Shown here: positions 1 through 7,379 of the stretch, piece by piece
How positions within the stretch are numbered: position 1 is the first letter of the stretch
How the letters are laid out: each line of letters opens with the position of its first letter
Assembly (NCBI GenBank): GCA_024763435.1
Contig: JANTFN010000043.1
Span: 1-10,711, forward strand
Direction: 5' to 3'
Origin: Thermodesulfobacteriota bacterium
GTDB taxonomy: Bacteria > Desulfobacterota > S145-22
DNA: 10,711 nt
Program-made: the position numbers and the translations under genes
Notes under the pieces: generated by a model
What the model was told of the DNA's origin: nothing
Seen by the model: the letters and a program-made list of their open reading frames with translations, nothing else
Database searches by the model: none

Positions 1-1582
1 GGTGGGCCCCTACATGTATATTTGTGCCATTAATCCGCCACCCGATAAAATTATACAGGAAAAGGCGGGGCATTTTGAAAAGCGCGTGTTCTACGTCTTT
101 GAACACTACGACGAATTATGGGATAAGTGGCTTACAAAATTTCGGGCCCTGGGGGAAGAAATGAGGGCAGTGAAAATACCCGGAGAACTTCCCAATTATG
201 TCTCGGAAGAAGAGGTCCTGCCCGCTCCCACAGGATGCTATGTCAGCTATGACCTTATAGAATCCTTTGACAAGCTGGTAAATACTATGATTAAAGGCTG
301 GCAGTATCACTTCGAAATGCTGAACCTGACCTATCTGGCTTACCTCATGTTTGCAGATGTTACCAGAAAGCTCTTTCCTGGAATCAGCGAGAGCGCCATC
401 GGCAAGATGGTGGCCGGTGCTTATGTATCCATGTTCCGGCCGGAAGAGGAACTGTGTCAGCTGTCCCGTTTTGCTACCTCTCTGCGAGGGGTAACGGACA
501 TCCTGAAAAAAGATACCGACGTAAAACAAAAGATAGCTGAACTGGAAAAAACTCCCGACGGCAAAAGATGGCTTGAGGAATATCAAAAGGCGAGTGATCC
601 CTGGTTTTACGTCTCATGCGGAAGCGGGTGGTTTCACCATGAAGGAAGCTGGATCACCCACCCGGAGATCCCCTACAGCTACATCAAGGGCTATATCGAA
701 CAGATAGAAAAGGGAGAAACGATTGAGCGGTCTCTGGATAAGATCGAAAAGGAAAGAGATGAAATCGTAAAAAAATACCGTGATCTTATCAAGACTGACG
801 ATGATCGAAATGCCTTTGACAATGCCTATAACACCATTCGCACCATTTACCGGTATGCGGAAGACCACCTTTTCTGGGTCGAGCACTGGTTCCACACCAT
901 CTGGTTTTCCAAAGTCCGTGAGCTTGGCAAGGTTCTTGTTGACAACGAAATGCTGGATCAGCCAGACGATATTTTCATGTTCAACCGCTATGAGGTGCCC
1001 GAAATTCTGACAGAAGTAGCCACCGGCTGGGCCCTGGGCGTGGATATCCCATTGAGGGGGAGTTACTACAAGGCAAAGGCAAAAAAGAGGAGAGAAATCC
1101 TGGCGGCGGCAGCTAAATGGAACCCCACCCCTGCCCTGGGGATCCCGCCCGAGGAGGTTGCGGAACCCTTTACCATCATGCTGTGGGGCGTTACCACCGA
1201 CAGGGTAAAGGAATGGCTTGAAGGCGTGGGAGAGGTAAAGGCCGAAGATGTTAACCAGGTTAAAGGCTTTGCTTCCTCTGCCGGCGTTGCGGAAGGTCCG
1301 GCCCGTGTCTTGAAGCTTCTCAAAGATATTGTGGACCTCCAGCCCGGAGAAGTCCTGGTATGTCCGACCACCAACCCTTCGTGGGCACCCGTATTTACGA
1401 AAATCAAGGCTGCTGTCACGGACATCGGCGGGCTGACCTCCCATGCAGCAATTGTTTGCAGGGAATACGGAATCCCGTCTGTAACGGGCTCAGGCATCTC
1501 TACCTCCGTGATTAAGACAGGGGATATCGTGCGGGTAGATGGTGATACGGGCGTTGTGACCATCGTTAAAAGGGCTTCGTAA
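1..1582 (+). CDS. ppsA: Phenylphosphate synthase alpha-like subunit (PEP-mobile/phospho-His domain), 5' truncated by window edge
   Basis: The protein resembles the C-terminal half of PEP synthase without its PEP/pyruvate-binding TIM barrel. About 526 residues are visible. Visible residues ~1-425 form a largely helical region rich in aromatic residues, presumably the substrate-binding part. Residues ~430-524 are a PEP-utilizing mobile domain with CPTTNPSW (from C454) and the phospho-acceptor signature GGLTSHAAIV, with His481 of the visible part as the likely phosphohistidine. In this family the histidine carries a phosphoryl group from the ATP-binding partner to an organic acceptor, as in Thauera phenylphosphate synthase (alpha ~70 kDa, His569 as I recall). 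If those numbers apply, roughly 90 N-terminal residues lie left of the window. The in-frame GTG at 2 and ATG at 14 are therefore probably not the true start. The stop is TAA 1580-1582. The next gene supplies the missing ATP-binding half. The symbol means phenylphosphate synthase, not PEP synthase. The acceptor is inferred; catechol or another phenolic is possible. Confidence 0.78.
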   Translation, partial: VGPYMYICAINPPPDKIIQEKAGHFEKRVFYVFEHYDELWDKWLTKFRALGEEMRAVKIPGELPNYVSEEEVLPAPTGCYVSYDLIESFDKLVNTMIKGWQYHFEMLNLTYLAYLMFADVTRKLFPGISESAIGKMVAGAYVSMFRPEEELCQLSRFATSLRGVTDILKKDTDVKQKIAELEKTPDGKRWLEEYQKASDPWFYVSCGSGWFHHEGSWITHPEIPYSYIKGYIEQIEKGETIERSLDKIEKERDEIVKKYRDLIKTDDDRNAFDNAYNTIRTIYRYAEDHLFWVEHWFHTIWFSKVRELGKVLVDNEMLDQPDDIFMFNRYEVPEILTEVATGWALGVDIPLRGSYYKAKAKKRREILAAAAKWNPTPALGIPPEEVAEPFTIMLWGVTTDRVKEWLEGVGEVKAEDVNQVKGFASSAGVAEGPARVLKLLKDIVDLQPGEVLVCPTTNPSWAPVFTKIKAAVTDIGGLTSHAAIVCREYGIPSVTGSGISTSVIKTGDIVRVDGDTGVVTIVKRAS

Positions 1583-1602
1583 AAACAAACCTTAATTTTT
1601 AT

Positions 1603-1631
1603 GAAGGGGGAAAGCGGCGCTTTCCCCCTTC
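1603..1631 (+). repeat. Perfect 13-bp hairpin between the two synthase subunit genes
   Basis: Positions 1603-1615 (GAAGGGGGAAAGC) are perfectly complementary to 1619-1631, leaving a 3-base GGC loop. The stem lies 20 bases after the alpha-subunit stop and ends 23 bases before the beta-subunit ATG. No T-run follows it, so it is not a textbook intrinsic terminator. A transcript stabiliser, partial attenuator or stoichiometry-setting element between subunits is more likely. The C-run of its right arm could also pair with the G-run ribosome-binding site at about 1646-1650 of the downstream gene. Confidence 0.75.
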
Positions 1632-1654
1632 TCAGGTAAAAATATGGGGGAAAA

Positions 1655-2722
1655 ATGAAATACGTCTTAAACTTTAATGAAGTTGATAAAGGCTTTCTTA
1701 ATACCGTTGGCGGAAAAAACGCGAGTCTTGGAGAGATGATAAAAGCTGGGATCCGGGTTCCTCCCGGCTTCGCGGTCACCACGGAATGTTACCTGGATTT
1801 TATAACAGAAACGGGTTTAAAAAAGCGGATTTTTAACATTCTTAATCAGATGAACGGTAAAGATATCAGCTCTGTAGATGCGGGAAGCGAAAAAATTCAG
1901 CGCCTTTTCTTGGAAACGGAGGTCCCCGAAAAAACACGTTCAGCTATCGTTGGCGCCTACTCTGAGCTGTGCGAAATGTGTCGTGCCGGTGCCGTTCCCG
2001 TAGCTGTTCGTTCCAGCGCAACGGCGGAGGACCTGCCTACCGCGAGCTTCGCGGGGCAACAGGACACTTACCTCTGGGTCCTGGGAGAAAATAAAATTGT
2101 GGAAGATGTTAAACGCTGCTGGGCAAGCCTCTTTGCCTCGCGGGCTATCAGCTACCGCCTGAATAATAACTTTTCTCATGAAAAGGTTCTGATTAGTGTC
2201 GGAATCCAGAAAATGGTGCATGCCAAAGCCGCGGGGGTCATGTTTACCCTTAATCCAACCAATGGAGATATCTCCAAGGTCGTGATCGAAGGAAGCTGGG
2301 GACTGGGAGAAACCGTCGTTTCAGGATCGGTAACACCGGACAAATTCGTCGTCGACAAGGTCATCATGGAGGTAAGCGAAAAAACCATTTCCCGCAAGCA
2401 CATAGAATGCGTTTTTGCCGCCGACAAAAGCGGTGTGATTGATGTTGACGTTGCCCCAGACCGGCAAAACAGGTGCTGTCTCGAAAATCGTGAGATCATG
2501 GAGCTTGTCAGGACGGGAAAAACCATTGAAACCCATTATGGGCGCCCCATGGATATAGAATGGTCCATTGATGAAGATCTTCCCTTTCCGGATAACGTCT
2601 TTGTGGTCCAGGCCCGTCCGGAAACAGTCTGGAGCCAGAAGAAAAAGGAATCGGTCATCGGAAAAAAGAGCGGCTACCAGCTTCTGATGGAACAGGCCAT
2701 GAAGCGGATTAAGATGACATAA
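1655..2722 (+). CDS. ppsB: Phenylphosphate synthase beta-like subunit (PEP synthase N-terminal, ATP-binding PPDK_N domain)
   Basis: This is a complete 355-residue protein made almost entirely of a PPDK_N/PEP-synthase ATP-grasp domain. Visible family blocks are VGGKNASLGEM with K21 (residues 18-28), RVPPGFAVTT just after it, RSSATAEDLP (R119 to P128) followed by SFAGQQDTYL, a VMFTLNPTNGD block and WGLGETVVSG mid-protein, and VVQARPET (Q319, R321, E323) near the C-terminus. In the family this module takes a phosphoryl group from ATP and passes it to the histidine of the mobile domain. Full PEP synthase (~790 residues) carries the His and PEP domains in the same chain. Here the chain stops after the ATP module and the His domain is a separate upstream gene, the arrangement of Thauera phenylphosphate synthase (~40 kDa beta subunit). 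The ATG start has a GGGGGA ribosome-binding site just upstream. A third, stimulatory subunit (PpsC, CBS-type) does not follow. Confidence 0.85.
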   Translation: MKYVLNFNEVDKGFLNTVGGKNASLGEMIKAGIRVPPGFAVTTECYLDFITETGLKKRIFNILNQMNGKDISSVDAGSEKIQRLFLETEVPEKTRSAIVGAYSELCEMCRAGAVPVAVRSSATAEDLPTASFAGQQDTYLWVLGENKIVEDVKRCWASLFASRAISYRLNNNFSHEKVLISVGIQKMVHAKAAGVMFTLNPTNGDISKVVIEGSWGLGETVVSGSVTPDKFVVDKVIMEVSEKTISRKHIECVFAADKSGVIDVDVAPDRQNRCCLENREIMELVRTGKTIETHYGRPMDIEWSIDEDLPFPDNVFVVQARPETVWSQKKKESVIGKKSGYQLLMEQAMKRIKMT

Positions 2723-2784
2723 CCTTATCAAGCAATAAAACACGAGCCATTAATATTTCTTATGATTAGATAAATTTATTTTAC

Positions 2785-2813
2785 TTGCAAACGGGTTATG
2801 CCCGACATATTAT
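2785..2813 (+). promoter_or_regulatory. Predicted sigma70-type promoter upstream of the UbiD-family gene
   Basis: TTGCAA at 2785-2790 and TATTAT at 2808-2813 are separated by exactly 17 bases and lie in the only AT-rich stretch of the 155-base gap before the gene at 2878. The spacer contains the dyad CGGG-TTATG-CCCG (2792-2804), placed where a regulator could bind between the -35 and -10 boxes. This would leave a 5' untranslated region of about 55-60 bases. It suggests that the carboxylase gene can be transcribed independently of the synthase genes. The call is from sequence pattern only. Confidence 0.55.
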
Positions 2814-2877
2814 ATGCCTGTAGAGGAAAGGAAAACGTAGAGAAAAACTACAACTATAACAGAAGGAGACAAATTAC

Positions 2878-4293
2878 ATGAAGGAAATGAGGGATTTTAT
2901 CGCGAAATGTGAAGAAGAAGGGATTTTAAAAAGAATAACGGCGGAAGTTGACTGGAACTTGGAGCTCTCTCATATTGCAACCCTGAACGAGCAAAAACGC
3001 GGGCCTGTTTTACTGTTTGAAAATGTTAAGGACTACGATATGCCCGTGATTACAAGTGCTTTTACGACGCCTGAAAAACTTGCCATTGCGCTGGGAATGC
3101 CCACCTCTCTGAGCATGACGGACATGGCGCGGGAATGGATGCAACTGACCACTAAAAAACTTATTCCCCCGAAAACCGTTTCCACCGGACCGATCATGGA
3201 GATGAAAGTCGAGGGCAAGGACATCAACCTTTTCGATTATCCCGCACCCTGGTTTTATCCCCAGGACGGCGGACGATTTATCGGGACAGCGCATTACATC
3301 ATCACGAAAGACCCGGACACGGGCTGGGTTAATCTTGGAACCTATCGTTCCCAGATTTTGGACGAAAACCATATCGGCATCCAGATTATCAAGGGCAAAC
3401 ACGCCGATTTCATGCTTCAGAAATATAAAAAGCTGGGCAAACCCATGCCAGCGGCGTCGGTCATCGGGTGCGATCCGCTCATGTTTCTGGTTTCAAGCAC
3501 CCTGGTCTCCGCGGAAACAAGCGAATACGAGATTATCGGATCGCTTCGGGGCGAGCCCGTCGAGGTCGTCGAAAGCGATTTAACGGGGCTGCCGCTGCCC
3601 GCCAACGCAGAGATTATCCTGGAAGGGTTTATTGATCCCGAGGATTTCAGGGATGAAGGGCCTTTCGGGGAATACACCGGCTACTACTCGGGAAAGGCGG
3701 GTGAGGAGCTCCCCAAGCCCTGCATGAAGGTCGAACGAATCCTTCGCCGGAAATCTCCTATTTTCTGGTCCACCTCGGTGGGAAAACCGGTAAACGACAC
3801 CCACATGATTCAGTCTCTTAACCGGACGGCAACCCTCTGGACAGACCTTGAAAACATGCGGGTGCCGGGCATCCAGTCCGTTTATATCCTGCCGGAGTCC
3901 ACGGGACGTTTCTGGGCGATTGTCTCCGTGAAACAGATGTATCCGGGTCACTCCATGCATGCCGGAACGGCGGTTATCTCAACCACGACCGGCCACTACG
4001 GTCTCAAGGGGGTTATCGTGGTGGATGAGGACATCCCCGCGGACGATATGACCAAGGTATGGTGGGCCCTGAGCGTTCGGTATGACCCGAAACGGAGCAC
4101 CCAGATTATTAACCGCGGCCGTTCCACCCCGCTGGATCCGGCACTGCCGATCGACGCCCGTGAAATCGTCTCACGGATTATCATGGATGCCTGCACGCCA
4201 TTTGAATGGAAGAAAAAACCGGTCGAAATACAGCTTGACGAAGAAACAGTCAAAAAAGTCAACGCCCGTTGGAGCGAGCTGGGATTAGACTGA
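2878..4293 (+). CDS. UbiD-family prenylated-FMN-dependent (de)carboxylase, candidate aryl-phosphate carboxylase
   Basis: This 471-residue protein has the usual UbiD length. UbiD enzymes use prenylated FMN to reversibly (de)carboxylate aromatic or alpha,beta-unsaturated acids. The expected cofactor and active-site residues are present at consistent spacing relative to A. niger Fdc1 (numbering recalled): N152 and R157 in NLGTYRSQ (Fdc1 N168, R173), H175 in KGKH (H191), E216 in SEYE (E233), and E260 and E265 in EGPFGEYTG (E277, E282). It is therefore probably catalytically competent. The ATG follows a strong AAGGAG site (2863-2868). Directly downstream of an aryl kinase pair, the natural reading is carboxylation of phenylphosphate or a related aryl phosphate to 4-hydroxybenzoate-type acids, as by the UbiD-like subunits of Thauera phenylphosphate carboxylase. 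Only one UbiD paralogue is present, whereas Thauera has two (PpcA, PpcB). A plain hydroxybenzoate decarboxylase is the main alternative. The UbiX needed to make prFMN is not in the window. Confidence 0.9.
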   Translation: MKEMRDFIAKCEEEGILKRITAEVDWNLELSHIATLNEQKRGPVLLFENVKDYDMPVITSAFTTPEKLAIALGMPTSLSMTDMAREWMQLTTKKLIPPKTVSTGPIMEMKVEGKDINLFDYPAPWFYPQDGGRFIGTAHYIITKDPDTGWVNLGTYRSQILDENHIGIQIIKGKHADFMLQKYKKLGKPMPAASVIGCDPLMFLVSSTLVSAETSEYEIIGSLRGEPVEVVESDLTGLPLPANAEIILEGFIDPEDFRDEGPFGEYTGYYSGKAGEELPKPCMKVERILRRKSPIFWSTSVGKPVNDTHMIQSLNRTATLWTDLENMRVPGIQSVYILPESTGRFWAIVSVKQMYPGHSMHAGTAVISTTTGHYGLKGVIVVDEDIPADDMTKVWWALSVRYDPKRSTQIINRGRSTPLDPALPIDAREIVSRIIMDACTPFEWKKKPVEIQLDEETVKKVNARWSELGLD

Positions 4294-4298
4294 CAAAT

Positions 4299-4412
4299 AA
4301 AAGTGATGGGCTAAGGACAAAAAGCGAAGGGAAACACGGGTTAAGGGGTTTTATTTGACCTGGTCCTCTTCGCTTAGTCCTCAGTCCTTCCTGCTTCACC
4401 TTGTTCACTTTT
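4299..4412. repeat. Large nested inverted repeat filling the UbiD-ligase gap
   Basis: The 162-base gap 4294-4455 contains a two-tier dyad. The outer arms AAAAGTGA (4299-4306) and TCACTTTT (4405-4412) match perfectly. The inner arms 4311-4329 and 4368-4384 pair as two 8-base blocks (CTAAGGAC with GTCCTCAG, one mismatch; AAGCGAAG with CTTCGCTT, perfect) separated by a small internal loop. A smaller GACC-T-GGTC palindrome lies at 4357-4365, and AGTCCT is repeated with period 7 at 4376-4388. No clean T-tract follows. It could be a REP/MITE-like intergenic repeat, a processing or stabilising structure, or a weak bidirectional terminator. Confidence 0.6.
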
Positions 4413-4455
4413 GACCAAGTGATGAAATTCAACGAAATAAAGGAGAGCTACGCCT

Positions 4456-6111
4456 ATGAGAGTGATTCGATACACAGATGAAATGATGAATGAATTTTCC
4501 CTCGCCGGATACTGGACGGAGGAAACCTTTTTTGACTTCTGGAAACGCAACGCGGAAAAATGGCCCGATCAGGAGGCCCTGGTGGATTCCAACTACCGCA
4601 TCACCTGGAAAGAGGCCGTCGCCCTTGTCGACGCGATCGCCGGCCAGTGGATTGACATGGGATTTGATAAAGATACCCATATTATTATTCAATCCCCCAA
4701 CAGTGTTTACGGGTTTCTTGCCCGGATTGCCTGCGAACGCGCGGGGTTGATTGCCTTAACGGTCTATCCCTACCTGAGGCATAAGGAACTGGAATTCATG
4801 GCGGAAAAGACCCAGGCGCAGGCCGTGGTCTTCCCCGCGGTCTATCGCCGCTTCAATTACCTCGAGATGTTCCGGGAGATACAGAAGAAACGACCCTCCA
4901 TCAAACATTTCTTTCTGATGGACGAGACCGTTCCGGAAAACGCGGGGAAAGACTGCCGCTCTCTTTTTCAAATGGCCCGGGAAGGCCTCAAAAAATCATA
5001 TCCTGAATCCGTATTCAGTGAACGCCGATTCAATCCCAAAGCGGATGTAGGCCTTCTGACAAGCACGACCGGAACCACGGGGCTCCCCAAGCTGGTGGAA
5101 TGGCCGATCGCCTCGCGCCTATGCACCTCCAAGGCAAGAATCGACATTTGGGATCTGACGAATGAAGACACAACCGTGGCTGTCGCGCCCCACGCGGGCG
5201 GCGCGGCAGGAACGCTTACCTATTTTGCCGCGCCCCTGGCCGGGGCCAAAACCGTTCTGATGGAGGAATTCAGCGGCGAGAGTGCCCTGCAGCTGATTGC
5301 AAAGGAAAAGGCCACAGCTATCGGTGTGGTTCCGACGCATCTCGTTCGCATGCTGGAAGCAGATGAAACGAAATACGATCTGAGCTCCCTCCGTTTCATC
5401 CGCTCCGCGGGCGGCTATCTGTCTCCGCAGGTCGCGGAAGAGGTAGAAGACCGGTTCAAGGCCGTCATCACAAGCGACCTCGGCACCCAGGACGTAGGCT
5501 CTGTCTCCGGATGCCGTATCACCGATTCTGTAGAGCTGAGGCGGAAAACTGTGGGTCGGCCTCTTCCCGGCAATCAAGTTGTCCTGAAAGATGAAAACGG
5601 AAATCCCGTCCCGGAAGGCGAGCCCGGAATTTTATGGTTCCGCGGTCCTCACGCCCCGGCAGGCTATTACCGCGACCCGGAAATGACGGCCACCGTCTTC
5701 AAAGAAAACGGCTGGACCACCACGGGCGACATTGTAAAATTCGACCAGGGATGCATGTGGATTCTGGGCCGGCAGAAAGACATGATTATCCGGGGCGGAC
5801 AGAATATCTATCCCTCTGAAATCGAGGGGATGCTCAATGACCATCCAAAGGTCGCCAATGTGGCCATCGTCGGGATGCCTGACAGAGAATTTGGAGAAAA
5901 GGCCTGCGCTTATGTGGTTCCAAAGGCCGGCCAGACCCTGACCTTTGAAGAAATGGTTTCGTTCCTTAAAGAGAAAAAAATCGCCGCCTATAAACTTCCG
6001 GAGCGGCTTGAAAGCATGAAAGAACTCCCCACGGTAGGAGATTCCGGAAAGGTTAATAAGAAGGCGCTAAAAACTGACATCGAGGAAAAACTTGCCAAGG
6101 AAGGGGCCTGA
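4456..6111 (+). CDS. Adenylate-forming acyl/aryl-CoA ligase (AMP-binding family, EntE/hydroxybenzoate-ligase-like)
   Basis: This 551-residue ANL-superfamily enzyme has all core motifs: the phosphate loop TSTTGTTGLPK (residues 202-212), TTGDI with D425 (ribose-binding Asp), the hinge and A8 region GRQKDMIIRGGQNIYP (438-453), and the C-terminal GKVNKK with K532 as the expected adenylation lysine. The N-terminus and overall look are closest, by eye, to 2,3-dihydroxybenzoate-AMP ligase or cyclohexanecarboxylate-CoA ligase types rather than long-chain fatty acid ligases. It adenylates a carboxylate and most likely transfers it to CoA. In context the substrate would be the hydroxybenzoate made by the upstream UbiD enzyme, which is inference. 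No carrier-protein gene is visible, which favours CoA as acceptor. The ATG has AAGGAG about 10 bases upstream. The stop (6109-6111) is separated by one base from the next start, implying translational coupling. Confidence 0.88.
   Translation: MRVIRYTDEMMNEFSLAGYWTEETFFDFWKRNAEKWPDQEALVDSNYRITWKEAVALVDAIAGQWIDMGFDKDTHIIIQSPNSVYGFLARIACERAGLIALTVYPYLRHKELEFMAEKTQAQAVVFPAVYRRFNYLEMFREIQKKRPSIKHFFLMDETVPENAGKDCRSLFQMAREGLKKSYPESVFSERRFNPKADVGLLTSTTGTTGLPKLVEWPIASRLCTSKARIDIWDLTNEDTTVAVAPHAGGAAGTLTYFAAPLAGAKTVLMEEFSGESALQLIAKEKATAIGVVPTHLVRMLEADETKYDLSSLRFIRSAGGYLSPQVAEEVEDRFKAVITSDLGTQDVGSVSGCRITDSVELRRKTVGRPLPGNQVVLKDENGNPVPEGEPGILWFRGPHAPAGYYRDPEMTATVFKENGWTTTGDIVKFDQGCMWILGRQKDMIIRGGQNIYPSEIEGMLNDHPKVANVAIVGMPDREFGEKACAYVVPKAGQTLTFEEMVSFLKEKKIAAYKLPERLESMKELPTVGDSGKVNKKALKTDIEEKLAKEGA
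6097..6106 (+). promoter_or_regulatory. Ribosome-binding site deciding the TTG start at 6113
   Basis: AAGGAAGGGG lies inside the last codons of the ligase gene and ends 6 bases before TTG 6113. The upstream in-frame TTG at 6092 has no such site and would place the extra residues inside the ligase tail. This supports 6113 as the start and coupling to ligase translation. Confidence 0.7.
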
Positions 6112-6112
6112 G

Positions 6113-7339
6113 TTGGACCGCGCAACTATTCTGATTATTTCGACCCTGGATACCAAGGGTGAAGAAACCCTGTACCTGAAAAACAGCGTCGAAAAGGCCG
6201 GCGCGCGCCCCGTGATCATGGATCTTTCCATGGGCACGCCGAACGCCGACCTGCCACCGGCGGAAATTCCATCAAGCGCGGTCGCGGAGGCGGGGGGAAG
6301 CACCATTAACGCGATCCGCGCCTCCCGCGAACGTTCAAAAATAACCGCGACGATGATCGAAGGCGCGACGGCCATCGCGAAAGAAAAACAGGCGTCTGGC
6401 GAAATCCACGCGGTTATCGGCCTTGGCGGTTCCACGGGATCCCTGATGGCAACCGAGGTCATGCGCGCCCTTCCCTTCGGCGTTCCAAAAATGATGGTTT
6501 CTTCCACCGCGGCCCTCCCGGGATTGTCCACCCGCTACATTGGAAAGGGGGATATCGCCCTTTTCCACACGGTTATAGAAATATCCGGTCTGAGCAACCT
6601 CCTCAAACAGGCGCTGGACCGGGCTGCCGCTGCCATCTGCGCGATGGCAACCGTCCCACCGCCATCCGTCACGCAGGACACAAACAACCTCGCCGTAGCC
6701 CTGACCATGCTGGGACCGTGCGAACACTGCGCCAGTGCTATTCGGAAAGGTCTTGAAAAAAAGGGTTACCAGGTCACCGGTTTCTCCGCCGCCGGCATCT
6801 CGGATGCCGCCATGGAGGATATGATACGCCAGGGACTTTTCAATGCGGTCATTGACCTTGCGCCCGGAGGCGTCGGCGAGGCCCTCTGGAAAGGGATGCG
6901 GTCTTCCGGCCCCCGCCGTATGGAAGCGGCCGGCAAGATGGGCATTCCCCAGATTATCGCCCCCTGCAGCGTTAACTTTATGACGCCGAGAAAGTCTCAG
7001 TATAAACCGGAGTATCATGAACGGCGGAAATATGACCTTGACAAACACCGCACCTGGATTAGAATCTCTCCGGATGAAATGGCACGTGTCGCCGAAGCGT
7101 TCGCGGAAAAGCTGAACCGGGCCAAAGGTCCCGTTCGGGTTCTCATTCCGGAAAAAGGCTGGTCCGCCGTGGACAAACCCGGCAGCAACGTCTATGATCC
7201 CGGCGAAGACCATATTTTTGAGGAAATCCTTGAAAAAACCCTCAACCCGGCGATTACGATTATCAGGGTCAACGCGAACCTCGAAGACCCTGAATTTGCC
7301 GAGGCGGTTCTGGCAGCGTTCCGGGATATCGTATCCTGA
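6113..7339 (+). CDS. Tm-1-like / UPF0261 family protein (predicted nucleotide-binding)
   Basis: With the TTG at 6113 this is a 408-residue protein, a usual length for bacterial UPF0261/Tm-1-like proteins. That start puts the family N-terminal signature LDTKGEE at residues 12-18, as expected near the true N-terminus. A glycine-rich loop GLGGSTG is at 103-109, followed by MRALPFGVPKMMVSS. A C-terminal domain with GPRRMEAAGKMGIPQIIAP, LNRAKGPVRVLIPEKGWSAVD and YDP is also typical. Tomato Tm-1 binds ATP through this domain; the enzymatic role of the bacterial family is not established. Divergent points are a GPCEHC motif (C203, C206), where relatives as I recall them have a single Cys, and DLAPGGVGE, where many relatives have a DLTTTE-like run. 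It is tightly coupled to the ligase and precedes the AOR genes, so an ATP-linked or CoA-linked step in the same pathway is plausible but unproven. Confidence 0.8.
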   Translation: MDRATILIISTLDTKGEETLYLKNSVEKAGARPVIMDLSMGTPNADLPPAEIPSSAVAEAGGSTINAIRASRERSKITATMIEGATAIAKEKQASGEIHAVIGLGGSTGSLMATEVMRALPFGVPKMMVSSTAALPGLSTRYIGKGDIALFHTVIEISGLSNLLKQALDRAAAAICAMATVPPPSVTQDTNNLAVALTMLGPCEHCASAIRKGLEKKGYQVTGFSAAGISDAAMEDMIRQGLFNAVIDLAPGGVGEALWKGMRSSGPRRMEAAGKMGIPQIIAPCSVNFMTPRKSQYKPEYHERRKYDLDKHRTWIRISPDEMARVAEAFAEKLNRAKGPVRVLIPEKGWSAVDKPGSNVYDPGEDHIFEEILEKTLNPAITIIRVNANLEDPEFAEAVLAAFRDIVS

Positions 7340-7379
7340 GCGTTCCCTGAAAAAATAAATGTGCTAACAGGAGGTTTTC

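Noticed and set aside
614..1444. 276-codon open frame on the minus strand
   Set aside because: It lies entirely opposite the alpha-subunit gene, has no recognisable protein family, and its composition fits a shadow of the + strand gene.
1603..1631. Intrinsic terminator after the alpha-subunit gene
   Set aside because: The stem is strong, but the following bases (TCAGGTAAAAATATG) hold no T-run, and the partner subunit follows immediately.
1066..1782. 238-codon minus-strand frame spanning the alpha/beta subunit junction
   Set aside because: It crosses the hairpin and two well-supported + strand genes, and shows no family resemblance.
1..2722. A PEP synthase gene broken by frameshift into two parts
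   Set aside because: The His-domain part precedes the ATP-binding part, the reverse of PEP synthase order, and the PEP-binding barrel is absent. This is a genuine two-subunit architecture, not a broken gene.
4355..4383. Promoter candidate with TTGACC in the UbiD-ligase gap
   Set aside because: No acceptable -10 box lies at 16-18 bases. The TTGACC at 4411-4416 also has only a weak -10 match, so neither is called.
6335..7213. 292-codon open frame on the minus strand
   Set aside because: It is fully antisense to the UPF0261 gene, which has clear family motifs. No domain or plausible ribosome-binding context was seen for the antisense frame.
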